A program made the translations under genes and the position numbers. A stretch of DNA of 64,000 nt from Chloroflexota bacterium (GTDB lineage: Bacteria > Chloroflexota > Ktedonobacteria > Ktedonobacterales > Ktedonobacteraceae): positions 8,927 to 72,926 of the forward strand of contig VBJK01000078.1 in the NCBI GenBank assembly GCA_005879655.1, read 5' to 3'. Positions 34,578 through 43,605 of the stretch are shown here, in pieces (position 1 is the first letter of the stretch; every line of letters starts with the position of its first letter). The notes beneath the pieces are model-generated. The model was not told where the DNA came from. It did not search any database and saw nothing but the letters and a program-made list of their open reading frames with translations.

Positions 34578-35516
34578 ATGCACAAGACAACAGAAATATT
34601 CATCGTATATGCCAGAGAAGATACCGAGCACCTCAAAGAGCTACAGACACAATTGAAAGTTCTAGAACGTCAAGGCAATGTCATCATCTGGGACGCTAGC
34701 CAGATCTATGGGGGTATCGATTGGAAGAAAGAAATCGATAAACACCTGCAAAGCGCACCCATCATCCTTTTGCTCGTCAGTGCCAACTTGATCGCCTCCG
34801 ATGAGACCTATCACCTTGCCAAAGAGGCAGTGTCAAGAAATGCACCTCCGCATGTACATGTCGTACCCATTCTGTTACACGAGTCAGGCTGGGAATACTC
34901 TATCTTTAGCCACTTGAACCCCTTACCAGAGAATAGAAAACCTATCACCAGTTGGACAAACCGCAATGCCGCTTACGCCAGTGTCAGAGATGGCATCCAA
35001 AAAATTGTCGCACAACGAGAAATTTTGTTGCACAATACACAGACACCATCACCCACCCCAACAACCATTACACAGTCACCACCTGTACCCCCTTCACCGG
35101 CTAGAAAGAAACGCTTCGACGTTTTCCTCTGCCACAATAGCAAAGACAAGCCCGCAGTCAAAAAGATAGCACAACAATTGAAAGAGCATGGCATCGTACC
35201 CTGGTTGGATGAATGGGAATTACTACCCGGACGACCATGGCAACGCGCATTAGAACGACAAATTAGCGAGATCAAATCAGCCGCCGTCTTTGTCGGTGCT
35301 AGCGGTTTTGGTCCCTGGCACAATATGGAAATGGAAGCATTCCTGCGTGAATTTAATAAGCGTCAGTGTCCCGTCATTCCAGTTCTGCTTTCAACAGCAC
35401 CAGATGAACCCCAACTACCAATATTTCTCTCTGGTATGGGATGGATAGATTTTCGCAAGAGTGATCCTGATCCACTACAACAACTCATCAGGGGCATTAC
35501 AGCAGAAGAAGAGTAG
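34578..35516 (+). CDS. Tandem TIR-domain protein
   Basis: A 312-residue protein with two TIR-type domains joined by a Pro/Thr/Ser-rich linker (about 153-177). TIR 1 covers residues 5-145 ('EIFIVYAREDTEHLKEL', 'IIWDASQIYGG', 'ILLLVSANLIASD', 'AKEAV'). TIR 2 covers 179-310 ('FDVFLCHNSKDKPAVKKIA', 'PWLDEWELLPGRPW', 'AAVFVGASGFGPW'). The likely catalytic Glu of NADase-type TIR domains would be Glu83 in TIR 1 and Glu251 or Glu253 (MEMEAF) in TIR 2. Bacterial TIR proteins often act in phage defence by degrading NAD or making signal nucleotides. A protein with only two TIR domains and no sensor is unusual, so its trigger is unknown. It is a single-gene unit beside selC. Confidence 0.82.
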   Translation: MHKTTEIFIVYAREDTEHLKELQTQLKVLERQGNVIIWDASQIYGGIDWKKEIDKHLQSAPIILLLVSANLIASDETYHLAKEAVSRNAPPHVHVVPILLHESGWEYSIFSHLNPLPENRKPITSWTNRNAAYASVRDGIQKIVAQREILLHNTQTPSPTPTTITQSPPVPPSPARKKRFDVFLCHNSKDKPAVKKIAQQLKEHGIVPWLDEWELLPGRPWQRALERQISEIKSAAVFVGASGFGPWHNMEMEAFLREFNKRQCPVIPVLLSTAPDEPQLPIFLSGMGWIDFRKSDPDPLQQLIRGITAEEE

Positions 35517-35517
35517 C

Positions 35518-36480
35518 TTACTGCTGTTGCGATTGTTGCCATGAAGAGCCGTCTTCAGGCTCGTACCCTTCGGCTAGCGCTGGCACCCAATGCGCTTCAA
35601 GCGACAACTCCATATCCATCGAGCGTACCTCCGTTGGCAACACTCTGACCGTGACCGACAACTCGCTTTCGGCCTTCCCCCGAAATACGCCTCGCGTCGG
35701 GGGCACATCAGCATAATCACGACCAATCGCCACACGAATATGACGCTCACCCGCCAGCGTATTGTTGGTCGGGTCGAATCCTACCCAGCCAAGATCAGGC
35801 AAGAGTGCCTCAACCCAGGCGTGAGTTGCCCCAGACCCCGAACGATCACGCCTATTTGCCTCCTGAAACAAATACCCACTCACATAGCGACAGGGAATGT
35901 GTAACTCGCGCGCCAGAGCGATCATAATATGAGCAAAGTCCTGACATACGCCCTTACGGATACGCAAGGCATCGTCAATCGGCGAGTCAACGCGCGTGTT
36001 TTTCTTCACATACTCAAAATGCTTATAGATTGCAGCATTGAGGCCACGCAGCACCGTCAGCGGATCATCACGACGCTGCACATCCAGTTCGCGCATGAGG
36101 TCGCACAACAACTCGCTGGACTGGATAAAGTGGCTCGCATGCAGCATATCCCAATACTCATCATGAGCATTCATGGCATCAAGTCGCCCCCAGTCATCAG
36201 GACTGAGAGCGGCGGGCAATTCCGGCGGCTGTGTGACTTCTACCATGGCTTCAGCGGTGATGGTCAGGTGAGAATGACGGTTAGGAATATCAAAGTGATG
36301 CACTCTATTGCCTATATCATCGCGGTAGGATACAATCTGCGACCTTGAGCTAGTAGAGAGGCGAAAATCTAGACAACGCTGATAACTGTCACTGCGAGGC
36401 TGAATACGGACCTCCATGACACTTTCAGTGATTGGCATACTATAACGAAATTTCGTGACATGCTGAACCGTATAATACAT
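35518..36480 (-). CDS. Transglutaminase-like cysteine protease (peptide-cluster member 1)
   Basis: A 320-residue protein with the N-terminal 'bacterial transglutaminase-like' beta domain (MYYTVQHVTKFRYSMPI..SVMEVRIQPRS) and a transglutaminase core. The catalytic triad is clear: Cys in 'GVCQDFAHIM', His in 'ATHAWVE' and Asp in 'GFDPTNN'. Such domains (COG1305) in bacteria are usually peptidases rather than cross-linkers. It is the third gene of an operon with ATP-grasp and alpha-E genes (32 bases downstream of the alpha-E gene). This trio has been predicted to make and process modified peptides; the substrate is unknown. ATG 36480 was chosen from AAAGG upstream. It ends one base before the end of the convergent TIR gene. 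Confidence 0.87.
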   Translation of the reverse strand: MYYTVQHVTKFRYSMPITESVMEVRIQPRSDSYQRCLDFRLSTSSRSQIVSYRDDIGNRVHHFDIPNRHSHLTITAEAMVEVTQPPELPAALSPDDWGRLDAMNAHDEYWDMLHASHFIQSSELLCDLMRELDVQRRDDPLTVLRGLNAAIYKHFEYVKKNTRVDSPIDDALRIRKGVCQDFAHIMIALARELHIPCRYVSGYLFQEANRRDRSGSGATHAWVEALLPDLGWVGFDPTNNTLAGERHIRVAIGRDYADVPPTRGVFRGKAESELSVTVRVLPTEVRSMDMELSLEAHWVPALAEGYEPEDGSSWQQSQQQ

Positions 36481-36512
36481 TGCGCATTGGCCTTTCAAAC
36501 TATTTACACTAC

Positions 36513-37502
36513 TCAGGATTGTGCAGCCCCATCAGTACCGAATGCAGCATCGATGGGATAGAAAATATATGTCTGATAGATAGCATTATGAATCTGAGTA
36601 CACTGCCGCTGAATGGTGTCCAGGTAAGAGTGGATGTTCCCTATAATATCTTCAACCTGGTCGTAGTCCAAGGCGGCTCGCACACGGCCAGCTAGCCGCT
36701 CAACACGCAAAACACGCCTTGTACTTGTTATTTTAGCTATTGATTGTAAAGCGCTTTGAATCATGGATACCGCGAAACGAATTGAGCGCGGTGATTCTGC
36801 ATTGAAAATAAGAAATTCCGCAATGCGATGAGGATGAATATTGGCTGTGTAGACCTTACAATACGCTTCAATTGCACTACACGAGCGCAATAAGCCAACC
36901 CACTCCAGATAATCTAGATGGTCGGTCTGTATCACGTCTGCCTGCACCTCGCGATCAAACGAAGAACGGAAATGAACATCAATCAAGGACGCCGTTGCCC
37001 AGGCACGCTCCATGTAGCGACCAACACGAATAAAATACCAACCTTCATTGTGTATCATGGTGGAATCGGTGATGCCCTGAAAGAGCTGGACACCTTCCTT
37101 GATGGTGGTAAGGAATTCGTGCGGTCCGCCGAACCACATATCTTCCATACTCGTACTCTTCATATGCAAGTAGAGCCGGTTAATCTGTTCCCACATCTCC
37201 GAGTTAATCTGTTCACGTACCTGTTGTGCATTATCACGAGCAGCAGCAATACAAGAGACAATCGAGGCGGGATAGTCTATATCAAAGGTTAAAGTACCAG
37301 TAACACGATAAGCGTCATCCATACCCTCAGCAAATGGCGCAATACGTAGACTATCACACAATCTTTGCCAGCGTTGTATAGCATATTCAGACCTGTGATC
37401 AAGGAGATGATGCAGGCTCACATCGATAAGACGAGCAGTATGCTCCGCCCGTTCCAGATAACGACTCATCCAGTAAAGATTATCAGCAACCCTCGAAAGC
37501 AT
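36513..37502 (-). CDS. Alpha-E domain protein (DUF403)
   Basis: A 329-residue all-helical protein with the typical alpha-E start 'MLSRVADNLYWMSRYLERAEHTARLIDV'. The 'LYWM.RY.ERAE' pattern is the family signature. Its fold is a helical bundle of unknown activity. Genes of this family are nearly always next to ATP-grasp (COG2308) and transglutaminase genes, as here. The domain is thought to assist peptide synthesis by the ATP-grasp partner, perhaps by binding the growing peptide. It lies 28 bases downstream of that gene and 32 bases upstream of the transglutaminase, in one operon. Confidence 0.9.
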   Translation of the reverse strand: MLSRVADNLYWMSRYLERAEHTARLIDVSLHHLLDHRSEYAIQRWQRLCDSLRIAPFAEGMDDAYRVTGTLTFDIDYPASIVSCIAAARDNAQQVREQINSEMWEQINRLYLHMKSTSMEDMWFGGPHEFLTTIKEGVQLFQGITDSTMIHNEGWYFIRVGRYMERAWATASLIDVHFRSSFDREVQADVIQTDHLDYLEWVGLLRSCSAIEAYCKVYTANIHPHRIAEFLIFNAESPRSIRFAVSMIQSALQSIAKITSTRRVLRVERLAGRVRAALDYDQVEDIIGNIHSYLDTIQRQCTQIHNAIYQTYIFYPIDAAFGTDGAAQS

Positions 37503-37530
37503 TGTTCTTCAGCCTTTCCAACACGCTATT

Positions 37531-39003
37531 CTATATGTCGAGAACCCATGTATCCTTGCTCCCACCACCCTGCGATGAATTGACCACCAGCGAGCCACGC
37601 TTGAGTGCAACGCGGGTCAAACCTCCCGGTACAATCGTGACATGATCACCATAGAGAATAAAGGGACGCAGATCAACATGCCGTGGCTCTATTTGACCAT
37701 CAATAAAGCAAGGTGCACGCGAAAGAGCTAATGTAGGCTGTGCAATATAGTTGCGCGGATCTGTGAGAATACGCTGGCGGAACTCTTCCCGCTGACTCTT
37801 GGTACTATACGGTCCGATGAGCATACCATAGCCACCCGACTCACCAACGGCCTTCACCACCAACGCATCCAGATGTTCAAGCACATAACGGCGTTGCGTA
37901 TCGTCGGTAAGCAAGTAGGTTTCAACATTTTGCAGGATCGGCTCTTCGTGGAGATAGTAGCGTATAATCGCTGGCACATACGCATAGAGCGCTTTATCAT
38001 CAGCCACCCCGGTCCCGATAGCATTGGCCAGAGTGACATTGCCTGCTCGGTAAGCATTAAAAAGGCCAGGCACTCCTAGCGTTGATTGAGAACGAAAAAC
38101 TAAGGGGTCCAAGAAATCGTCATCGACACGACGGTAAATAACATCTACCCTACGCAATCCGCCAGTCGTACGCATATACACAACGTTATTGTGCACAATC
38201 AGGTCTCTGCCCTCAACCAGCTCAATACCCATCAGCCTGGCAAGGAAGGTATGCTCAAAGTATGCAGAGTTATACACACCAGGAGTGAGCAAAACAATCG
38301 TCGGATCAACACAACCTACAGGAGCCAGTGCGTAGAGCGCACTTAAGAGCGTCTGTCCATAATGACCGATTGGCCGCACACCATAACTATCTATCAACGA
38401 AGGAAGCACACGCTTCATGACTTCGCGATTGGTGAGCATATACGAAACACCACTGGGCACACGCAGATTATCCTCCAACACCGCAAATTGCCCGTTGGGA
38501 AGCCGCACCAGATCTGTTCCCACAATGGCAATATAGCGATCATGCGGCACATGCCAGCCACGCATCTGACGACGGAGATGCTGACAGCTATAGACAAGCG
38601 TGCGCGGAATAACTCCATCGGAGAGAATATGCTCCTCGTGATAGACATCTTTGAGAAAAAGATTCAGTGCCGTGATACGCTGCGTTAGACCTTTTTCAAT
38701 AGTCATCCATTCTTCGGCTGTAATAATGCGCGGGAGAAGATCATAGGGCCAGATGCGCTCTGTCCCTTCATCACTCCCATAGACAGTGAAGGTAATACCC
38801 TGGTTCAGAAATGTCATATCTGCGGCTTGCTGACGCTGTTGCAGTGTCTCCAGCGGCATTTCGAGCAGGCGATAATACAGCCTCTTGTATGCTGGACGCG
38901 GTTTACCATCAGCATCAAACATCTCATCATAGGACTTCTCAAACGTGTAATCGGAGAATGGTGGCGGCATAGTAGAGCTTCCAGGAGAATCAGATAGTCG
39001 CAT
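37531..39003 (-). CDS. Circularly permuted type 2 ATP-grasp protein (DUF404/407)
   Basis: A 490-residue protein with the COG2308 signatures: '[37 protein letters not shown]' early, then '[23 protein letters not shown]', '[33 protein letters not shown]', and ATP-grasp metal and nucleotide positions in '[18 protein letters not shown]' near the end. These enzymes are predicted to form amide bonds between amino acids using ATP. It is the first gene of the operon that continues with alpha-E and transglutaminase. ATG 39003 follows AGAAGGG; the frame extends to 39084 without good support. The region at 39004-39291 separates it from a divergent pair of transglutaminase genes. Confidence 0.9.
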   Translation of the reverse strand: MRLSDSPGSSTMPPPFSDYTFEKSYDEMFDADGKPRPAYKRLYYRLLEMPLETLQQRQQAADMTFLNQGITFTVYGSDEGTERIWPYDLLPRIITAEEWMTIEKGLTQRITALNLFLKDVYHEEHILSDGVIPRTLVYSCQHLRRQMRGWHVPHDRYIAIVGTDLVRLPNGQFAVLEDNLRVPSGVSYMLTNREVMKRVLPSLIDSYGVRPIGHYGQTLLSALYALAPVGCVDPTIVLLTPGVYNSAYFEHTFLARLMGIELVEGRDLIVHNNVVYMRTTGGLRRVDVIYRRVDDDFLDPLVFRSQSTLGVPGLFNAYRAGNVTLANAIGTGVADDKALYAYVPAIIRYYLHEEPILQNVETYLLTDDTQRRYVLEHLDALVVKAVGESGGYGMLIGPYSTKSQREEFRQRILTDPRNYIAQPTLALSRAPCFIDGQIEPRHVDLRPFILYGDHVTIVPGGLTRVALKRGSLVVNSSQGGGSKDTWVLDI

Positions 39004-39291
39004 GGTTGACCCTTCTAGTAGAAATGGTGACAAAAAATACGAAAACCTCACACCAACTATGTGAGGCACCATAGCCGTGAGCAATCTTTGCTATATTACA
39101 TGACTATCTTCCATCCAAATAGTACATAATACGCAATCTATTTGTCAAGGCAGACTTATAAATAACTCTGCAATACTTTCTTGTAACAACTCAGCTTTGT
39201 AAAGCGTATAATAAAGATAGATAGCTATCGTTAGCACGCATGGCCTTATCCCTTGAGAGATAAGCGCCACAAGCAAGGAATAACAAACAGT

Positions 39292-40116
39292 ATGCACATT
39301 CGAGTAGGATGCGAATTTCGTTATGAGGCAACATGGCCTACTCCAACGATCATGCAAGTTCAACCATACCCTGATGAGACACAGCAAATACTCCATGAGC
39401 AATGGCAGGCCGTTCCCGATCTTTCTGTACACTTGTATCACGACATCTATGGCAATATATGTCAGCGTTTCACTTTACCGATGGGCGAGAACGTATTGCG
39501 CTATAATGCACTCGTTGCTGTGTCCGGTGAGTATGACAGCATAAAGACCGATGCGGAAGAAGTACCAGTGGAGACACTACCGGATGAAACGCTCCTCTAC
39601 ACACTACCAAGCCGCTATTGCCTTTCAGATGTCCTTTCAGACGCCGCATGGCAACTCTTCGGACATGTCCAACCAGGCTGGACACGAGTCCAAGCCATCT
39701 CTGACTGGGTACATAATAATATCCACTTCCAGTATGGAACAAGTAAACCGACTACTACGGCAGTTGACGTGTTTGAAAAACGTGTAGGTGTCTGCCGCGA
39801 CTTTACGCAGCTGGCTGTCACCTTTTGCAGAGCGCTCAATATTCCTGCACGTTACGTCTTTGGCTACTTGCCGGACATAGGTGTACCGCCCCCTGACGAG
39901 CCGATGGATTTCTGTGCTTGGATGGAAGTGTACCTAAGTGGGCAGTGGTGGACCTTTGATCCACGTAACAATATACGCCGCGTTGGTCGCGTGCTCATCG
40001 GTCGAGGACGCGATGCACTGGATGTCGCCATGGTAACAACGTATGGTGGACCACAATTACAACAGATGACTGTCTGGGCAGAAGAAGCCTCCTCAGCATC
40101 TCACAATGGACTGTGA
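39292..40116 (+). CDS. Transglutaminase-like protein (divergent pair, 1)
   Basis: A 274-residue transglutaminase-family protein with its own N-terminal beta domain and the catalytic core: Cys in 'GVCRDFTQLAV', the His position in 'FCAWMEVYLSGQW' occupied by Cys-Ala-Trp-Met-Glu, and Asp in 'TFDPRNN'. The usual motif at the second position is HAWxE. Here the residue before AWME is Cys, so the catalytic His may be missing or replaced. It lies divergent from the ATP-grasp operon and overlaps or nearly touches the next transglutaminase gene. ATG 39292 was preferred over 39253 by RBS distance (AAGGA). Confidence 0.82.
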   Translation: MHIRVGCEFRYEATWPTPTIMQVQPYPDETQQILHEQWQAVPDLSVHLYHDIYGNICQRFTLPMGENVLRYNALVAVSGEYDSIKTDAEEVPVETLPDETLLYTLPSRYCLSDVLSDAAWQLFGHVQPGWTRVQAISDWVHNNIHFQYGTSKPTTTAVDVFEKRVGVCRDFTQLAVTFCRALNIPARYVFGYLPDIGVPPPDEPMDFCAWMEVYLSGQWWTFDPRNNIRRVGRVLIGRGRDALDVAMVTTYGGPQLQQMTVWAEEASSASHNGL

Positions 40117-40141
40117 CCAAGAAAGAGGATACCTCAGACAT

Positions 40142-41062
40142 ATGAATGAAAGCTGGCCTGACCTCTCAACCACACTCACAAAGATTGCTTTGTTTAATCA
40201 TGAGCATGTAGAATGGCCGCGCGTTCGGCGCACAGGGTACTTACTCCATCAACATCTGCGCTACGAATATCCTGGCCCAATCTACGATCTCAAGCAACGC
40301 CTGATGATACTCCCTACCGAACAACACGGAGACCAACGCCGCATTGATTACCGCCTGGATGTATCATCAGCTCATTTTTCGATGTTTTGCCAGGAAGACA
40401 CCTTTGGCAACAAGGAGATCATGCTGGCAATTCCACAGGTCGAGCAAGCAATTGCTTTTGAAACCTGGATTCTTATCGAGCGCAAGGCAGACAATGCACC
40501 ACATTACCTGCCAGCTCATTGGTTAACGGATATGCGGCTATTAGCACCTTCCGCCTTAACGAAACCTGATGATGCTTTACGCCTGATAGCAGCTTCTCTG
40601 CTCTTGAGCGGCTTGCGAGGACTGGCGCTAGCAAAGTATATCAATCAATGGGTCTACCAGACGCTACACTATACCCATGACGTGACGACCATTCACACCA
40701 CAGCTGCCGAAGTGCTCACCTTAAAGCAAGGCGTCTGTCAAGACTACGCGCATCTTATGCTAACGCTCTGTCGGCTGTGTGGTCTGCCATCTCGCTATGT
40801 CTCCGGGCATATGCAAGGCGAGGGTGGCACGCACGCTTGGGTTGAAGTGCTCCTGCCGGTCCCAGAAAATTCGGAAGTGGCATTAGTCGTACCCTTTGAT
40901 CCTACTCATGGCAGGAGCGTTGGTTTAGATTATATTACCGTTTCGGTAGGACGCGACTATTATGACGTAGCTCCTACATCAGGAACGTTTCGTGCCAGCT
41001 ATCACGGTCAACTTACTACGCACAAAAAAGTTAGTCTGACGTTATTGGAATATGCCGAGTAG
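40142..41062 (+). CDS. Transglutaminase-like protein (divergent pair, 2)
   Basis: A 306-residue transglutaminase-family protein. The triad is canonical: Cys in 'GVCQDYAHLMLTLCR', His in 'GTHAWVE' and Asp in 'PFDPTHG'. It differs from the upstream copy (39292) by having the catalytic His. ATG 40142 (AGAGG upstream) starts 25 bases after that gene ends; the alternative ATG at 40106 overlaps it by 11 bases. Three transglutaminase genes thus surround one ATP-grasp/alpha-E set, which suggests three processing steps or substrates. Palindromic repeats follow directly. Confidence 0.87.
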   Translation: MNESWPDLSTTLTKIALFNHEHVEWPRVRRTGYLLHQHLRYEYPGPIYDLKQRLMILPTEQHGDQRRIDYRLDVSSAHFSMFCQEDTFGNKEIMLAIPQVEQAIAFETWILIERKADNAPHYLPAHWLTDMRLLAPSALTKPDDALRLIAASLLLSGLRGLALAKYINQWVYQTLHYTHDVTTIHTTAAEVLTLKQGVCQDYAHLMLTLCRLCGLPSRYVSGHMQGEGGTHAWVEVLLPVPENSEVALVVPFDPTHGRSVGLDYITVSVGRDYYDVAPTSGTFRASYHGQLTTHKKVSLTLLEYAE

Positions 41063-41064
41063 AC

Positions 41065-41200
41065 GCGCAATTCATTGCGCCGATCACCATCCGACTCGTA
41101 GCTGCGCAATTCATTGCGCCTGATGGATCAAAATGGAGTAGACACGCAATTCATTGCGCCTGATGGATCAAGACAGAAAACAGGCGTAATGAATTGTACA
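41065..41200. repeat. Tandem GCGCAATTCATTGCGC palindromes
   Basis: Copies of the 16-base palindrome lie at 41065-41080 and 41104-41119, and a one-base variant (ACGC start) at 41144-41159. The second and third copies are 40 bases apart and share following text (CTGATGGATCAA). A degenerate inverted copy lies at about 41184-41200. The family also occurs at 30782-30858. Confidence 0.75.
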
Positions 41201-41238
41201 GCTACGGGCGATTTCTCCTAAAAAAAAGGGAACAAACG

Positions 41239-42603
41239 ATGGCAACATATATACCAGCTAACACACTAACAGGAAAAGTATTTCACATTATCAAAGGACG
41301 CCCAATCGTAGGAAACCTACCAGAGTTTAATAAAGATCGCCTGGGACTGCTTCAGCGTATGGCAAGCATCAGCGATGTCTGTGGCTTACACTTTGGGCCA
41401 TTGCCTGGCATCCTCTTTAACAGACCCGAATACGTTCACAGCATTCTCGTGGAACACGCCTACGATTTCGACAAGGGTCGCGCAATCCATGCTGTCTTTC
41501 GTCCTGCGCTCGGCGATGGCATCTTCAGCAGTGAAGGCGATTTCCACCGCCGTCAGCGCAAACTCATGGCTCCATCTTTCCAACCACGTCATATCGCCAG
41601 CTACGCCGATGCCATGGTACACTATGGCGAGCAAATTCAGCAAACCTGGCCCGACGGGGGTGTGATTGATGTTAATCAACAAATGACAAACCTGACCATG
41701 AGTATCATTGGTAAAGTGCTCTTTGACGCCGATGTCTTTACAGAAACAGACGAGCTTGCTGCTGCAATGGCCGTCACGATCGAATACGCCTCGCATGGTC
41801 TCTCGTCGCTCTTTACACTACCATATAGCTGGCCTCTGCCACGTCATCTACGCGCACGTAAAGCTGGCCAAATATTGCGCAACCATATTCAGGGCTTTAT
41901 CGACGAGCGGCGCAAGCAGCCAAGTGAACGCAATGACTTCCTCTCCATTCTGTTGCAGGCAGAGGACGAAGATGGCAAGCCGATGAGCGATGAGCAGTTA
42001 ATGGCAGAATGTTTGACACTCTTTGGAGCAGGCCATGAAACTACTGCTACCGCGCTGTCCTGGACCTGGTATCTGCTCTGCCAACATCCTGAGATCTACC
42101 AAAAAGTACAACAGGAAGTTGATAGCATCCTGCAAGGTCGCACACCTACTTATGCCGATCTGGCTCAGCTCCCCTATTGTCTACAAGTCTTCAAAGAAGC
42201 ATTACGGCTCTATCCCCCCGCCTATGCGATGAGCAGACGAGCATTGCGCGACGTTGAGATCGATGGATACCGCGTTCCCAAAGACGGGGTTGCGCTGATC
42301 GCCCCTTACACACTCCAGCGCCGTGAGGAATACTTTCCAGAACCGGAAACCTTCAATCCTGAACGCTTCACTCCTGAACGGGAAAAACAACTGCCACGCT
42401 ATGCCTATATGCCATTCGGAGCGGGTCCTCGCATCTGCATTGGCCTGCACTTTGCCATGATGGAGGGCCATCTTTTACTAGCCACGCTCACTCAGCGTAG
42501 CAGTTTCTCCCTGGTCCCCGGCCAAAGCATCGTACCCGACCCGGTTCATCACCTGGCAATGCGCCCAGCTAGCAAGGTAAACGTTGTGGTGAAAAAGAGG
42601 TGA
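41239..42603 (+). CDS. Cytochrome P450 monooxygenase
   Basis: A 454-residue P450 with no membrane anchor, so it should be soluble. The oxygen-binding I-helix motif GAGHETTA (about 262-269), the ExxR motif in 'KEALRLYP' (about 320), the PERF segment 'FNPERFTPERE' and the heme loop 'FGAGPRICIG' with its axial Cys (about 399) are all present. The nearest general type is the CYP102/CYP4-like fatty-acid or terpene group, but the substrate is unknown. The ATG at 41239 follows AAAGGGA. It needs a ferredoxin and reductase that are not in the window. Confidence 0.93.
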   Translation: MATYIPANTLTGKVFHIIKGRPIVGNLPEFNKDRLGLLQRMASISDVCGLHFGPLPGILFNRPEYVHSILVEHAYDFDKGRAIHAVFRPALGDGIFSSEGDFHRRQRKLMAPSFQPRHIASYADAMVHYGEQIQQTWPDGGVIDVNQQMTNLTMSIIGKVLFDADVFTETDELAAAMAVTIEYASHGLSSLFTLPYSWPLPRHLRARKAGQILRNHIQGFIDERRKQPSERNDFLSILLQAEDEDGKPMSDEQLMAECLTLFGAGHETTATALSWTWYLLCQHPEIYQKVQQEVDSILQGRTPTYADLAQLPYCLQVFKEALRLYPPAYAMSRRALRDVEIDGYRVPKDGVALIAPYTLQRREEYFPEPETFNPERFTPEREKQLPRYAYMPFGAGPRICIGLHFAMMEGHLLLATLTQRSSFSLVPGQSIVPDPVHHLAMRPASKVNVVVKKR

Positions 42604-42615
42604 TCTCTTTTTCAC
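42589..42615. terminator. Convergent terminator hairpin
   Basis: Arms GTGAAAAAGAG (42589-42599) and CTCTTTTTCAC (42605-42615) with a 5-base loop, overlapping the P450 stop codon. A/T-rich arms on both sides can work as the uridine-rich tail in both directions. Confidence 0.6.
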
Positions 42616-43011
42616 TCAACTGGCTCTTAAGGTAAAGATCTGCACAATATAATACAGGGCGGCAACCACCAGAATGAGTCCATAGAGCATAACAATGATG
42701 CGGGAAGTGCGGCGGATGCCCTTAGCAGTCGCGCGAGAACTGACGAAAGATACGCGCGCAACCACCATAACAATTCCTACCAGCAACAGAAAATCGAACG
42801 CCCTCACGAGCAACGCACCATTAAAAATGGCCAGTGTGATCACTACCGCGCCAAAAGCGAGAATAGCACCAAGAATAGCGACGGCAGCAACACCCATAAA
42901 CAGTCCTTCGTCAAAAGAGCGGATAAGCAGTTGTGGCGTTGCTTTCAGAATAACTAGTAATCCGCTAACATAGAGTGCGAGGCTCAGTACGGTCCAAAGC
43001 ACATATTGCAT
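42616..43011 (-). CDS. Small four-helix membrane protein, unknown
   Basis: A 131-residue membrane protein with about four hydrophobic segments (roughly 1-24, 38-62, 68-86 and 106-126), a basic loop 'SSRATAKGIRRTS' before the last helix and no Cys or clear catalytic residue. The N-terminus has Tyr/Trp as in membrane-anchored proteins. No family is recognised. It ends within 15 bases of the convergent P450 gene and starts beside a long intergenic region (43012-43605). RBS support is weak: AGCGGGG lies about nine bases upstream. Confidence 0.65.
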   Translation of the reverse strand: MQYVLWTVLSLALYVSGLLVILKATPQLLIRSFDEGLFMGVAAVAILGAILAFGAVVITLAIFNGALLVRAFDFLLLVGIVMVVARVSFVSSRATAKGIRRTSRIIVMLYGLILVVAALYYIVQIFTLRAS

Positions 43012-43368
43012 GCGATTTCATCCCCCCGCTAAATTGCTCGATGGTGTTTATTACACTTACGCTCATGCGTGTTTCCAGCTGTATATTTTCAGCAAAAAAT
43101 ACATAGACAAATGCCATTGTACCATGCCAGTAAAGACGCTGTGCCTCCCATTTTGTGATACTCTACCGTTCTTTATGAAAGAGGCAACCTAAAGTATTGC
43201 ACTTTTGTTAAGGTATGTGCATAATTTTCTTGTTGGATTATTTTTTTTCTCTTTTTTCTTATCCAACAATCAGGCGCTAACAGTCTATAGTTATCTGTAT
43301 TAAAAATGTTGCAGCCATCCGTTCTATAACTATACCGAAGGGGTTCCGGCGAAAAATATTGTCTCAAA

Positions 43369-43477
43369 GAAGCTCCCCACCCCCAGGGCAACCACAAGGA
43401 ATTGCCCCTGCAATGGATGATGAACCGGCCAGTGGGGTGGCTTCACACCATTGGAGCAATCTCTTATGGTTGCCCTG
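43369..43477 (+). ncRNA. Candidate structured 5' leader with interleaved inverted repeats
   Basis: Within the 594 bases before the gene at 43606, several complementary segments interlock. GAAGC/GCTTC plus CCCCAC/GTGGGG pair 43369-43380 with 43432-43444. CAGGGCAACCA (43384-43394) pairs perfectly with TGGTTGCCCTG (43467-43477). GGGCAA (43386-43391) can instead pair locally with TTGCCC (43402-43407), and CAATGG (43411-43416) with CCATTG (43448-43453). The order is interleaved, so they cannot all form as simple nested hairpins: a pseudoknot or two alternative folds is implied. It matches no riboswitch class I know. The structure is seen; the function is inference. Confidence 0.35.
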
Positions 43478-43605
43478 TGACTCCATGCAAAAAAGCGGCG
43501 GGCATCCCCGACTTACTGGGCAGGACTTTAAGATTTGCATTGAATAGTGTAAAATGACAACGAAAGCGAGAATACGCTAAGAGAGGGACGAAGAAGGACG
43601 CATAT

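Noticed and set aside
41065..41200. CRISPR array
   Set aside because: Only three units, palindromic with short and non-unique spacers, and no cas gene is near.
43369..43477. Known riboswitch class (c-di-GMP, c-di-AMP, TPP, cobalamin)
   Set aside because: None of the core conserved sequences I remember for these classes is present.
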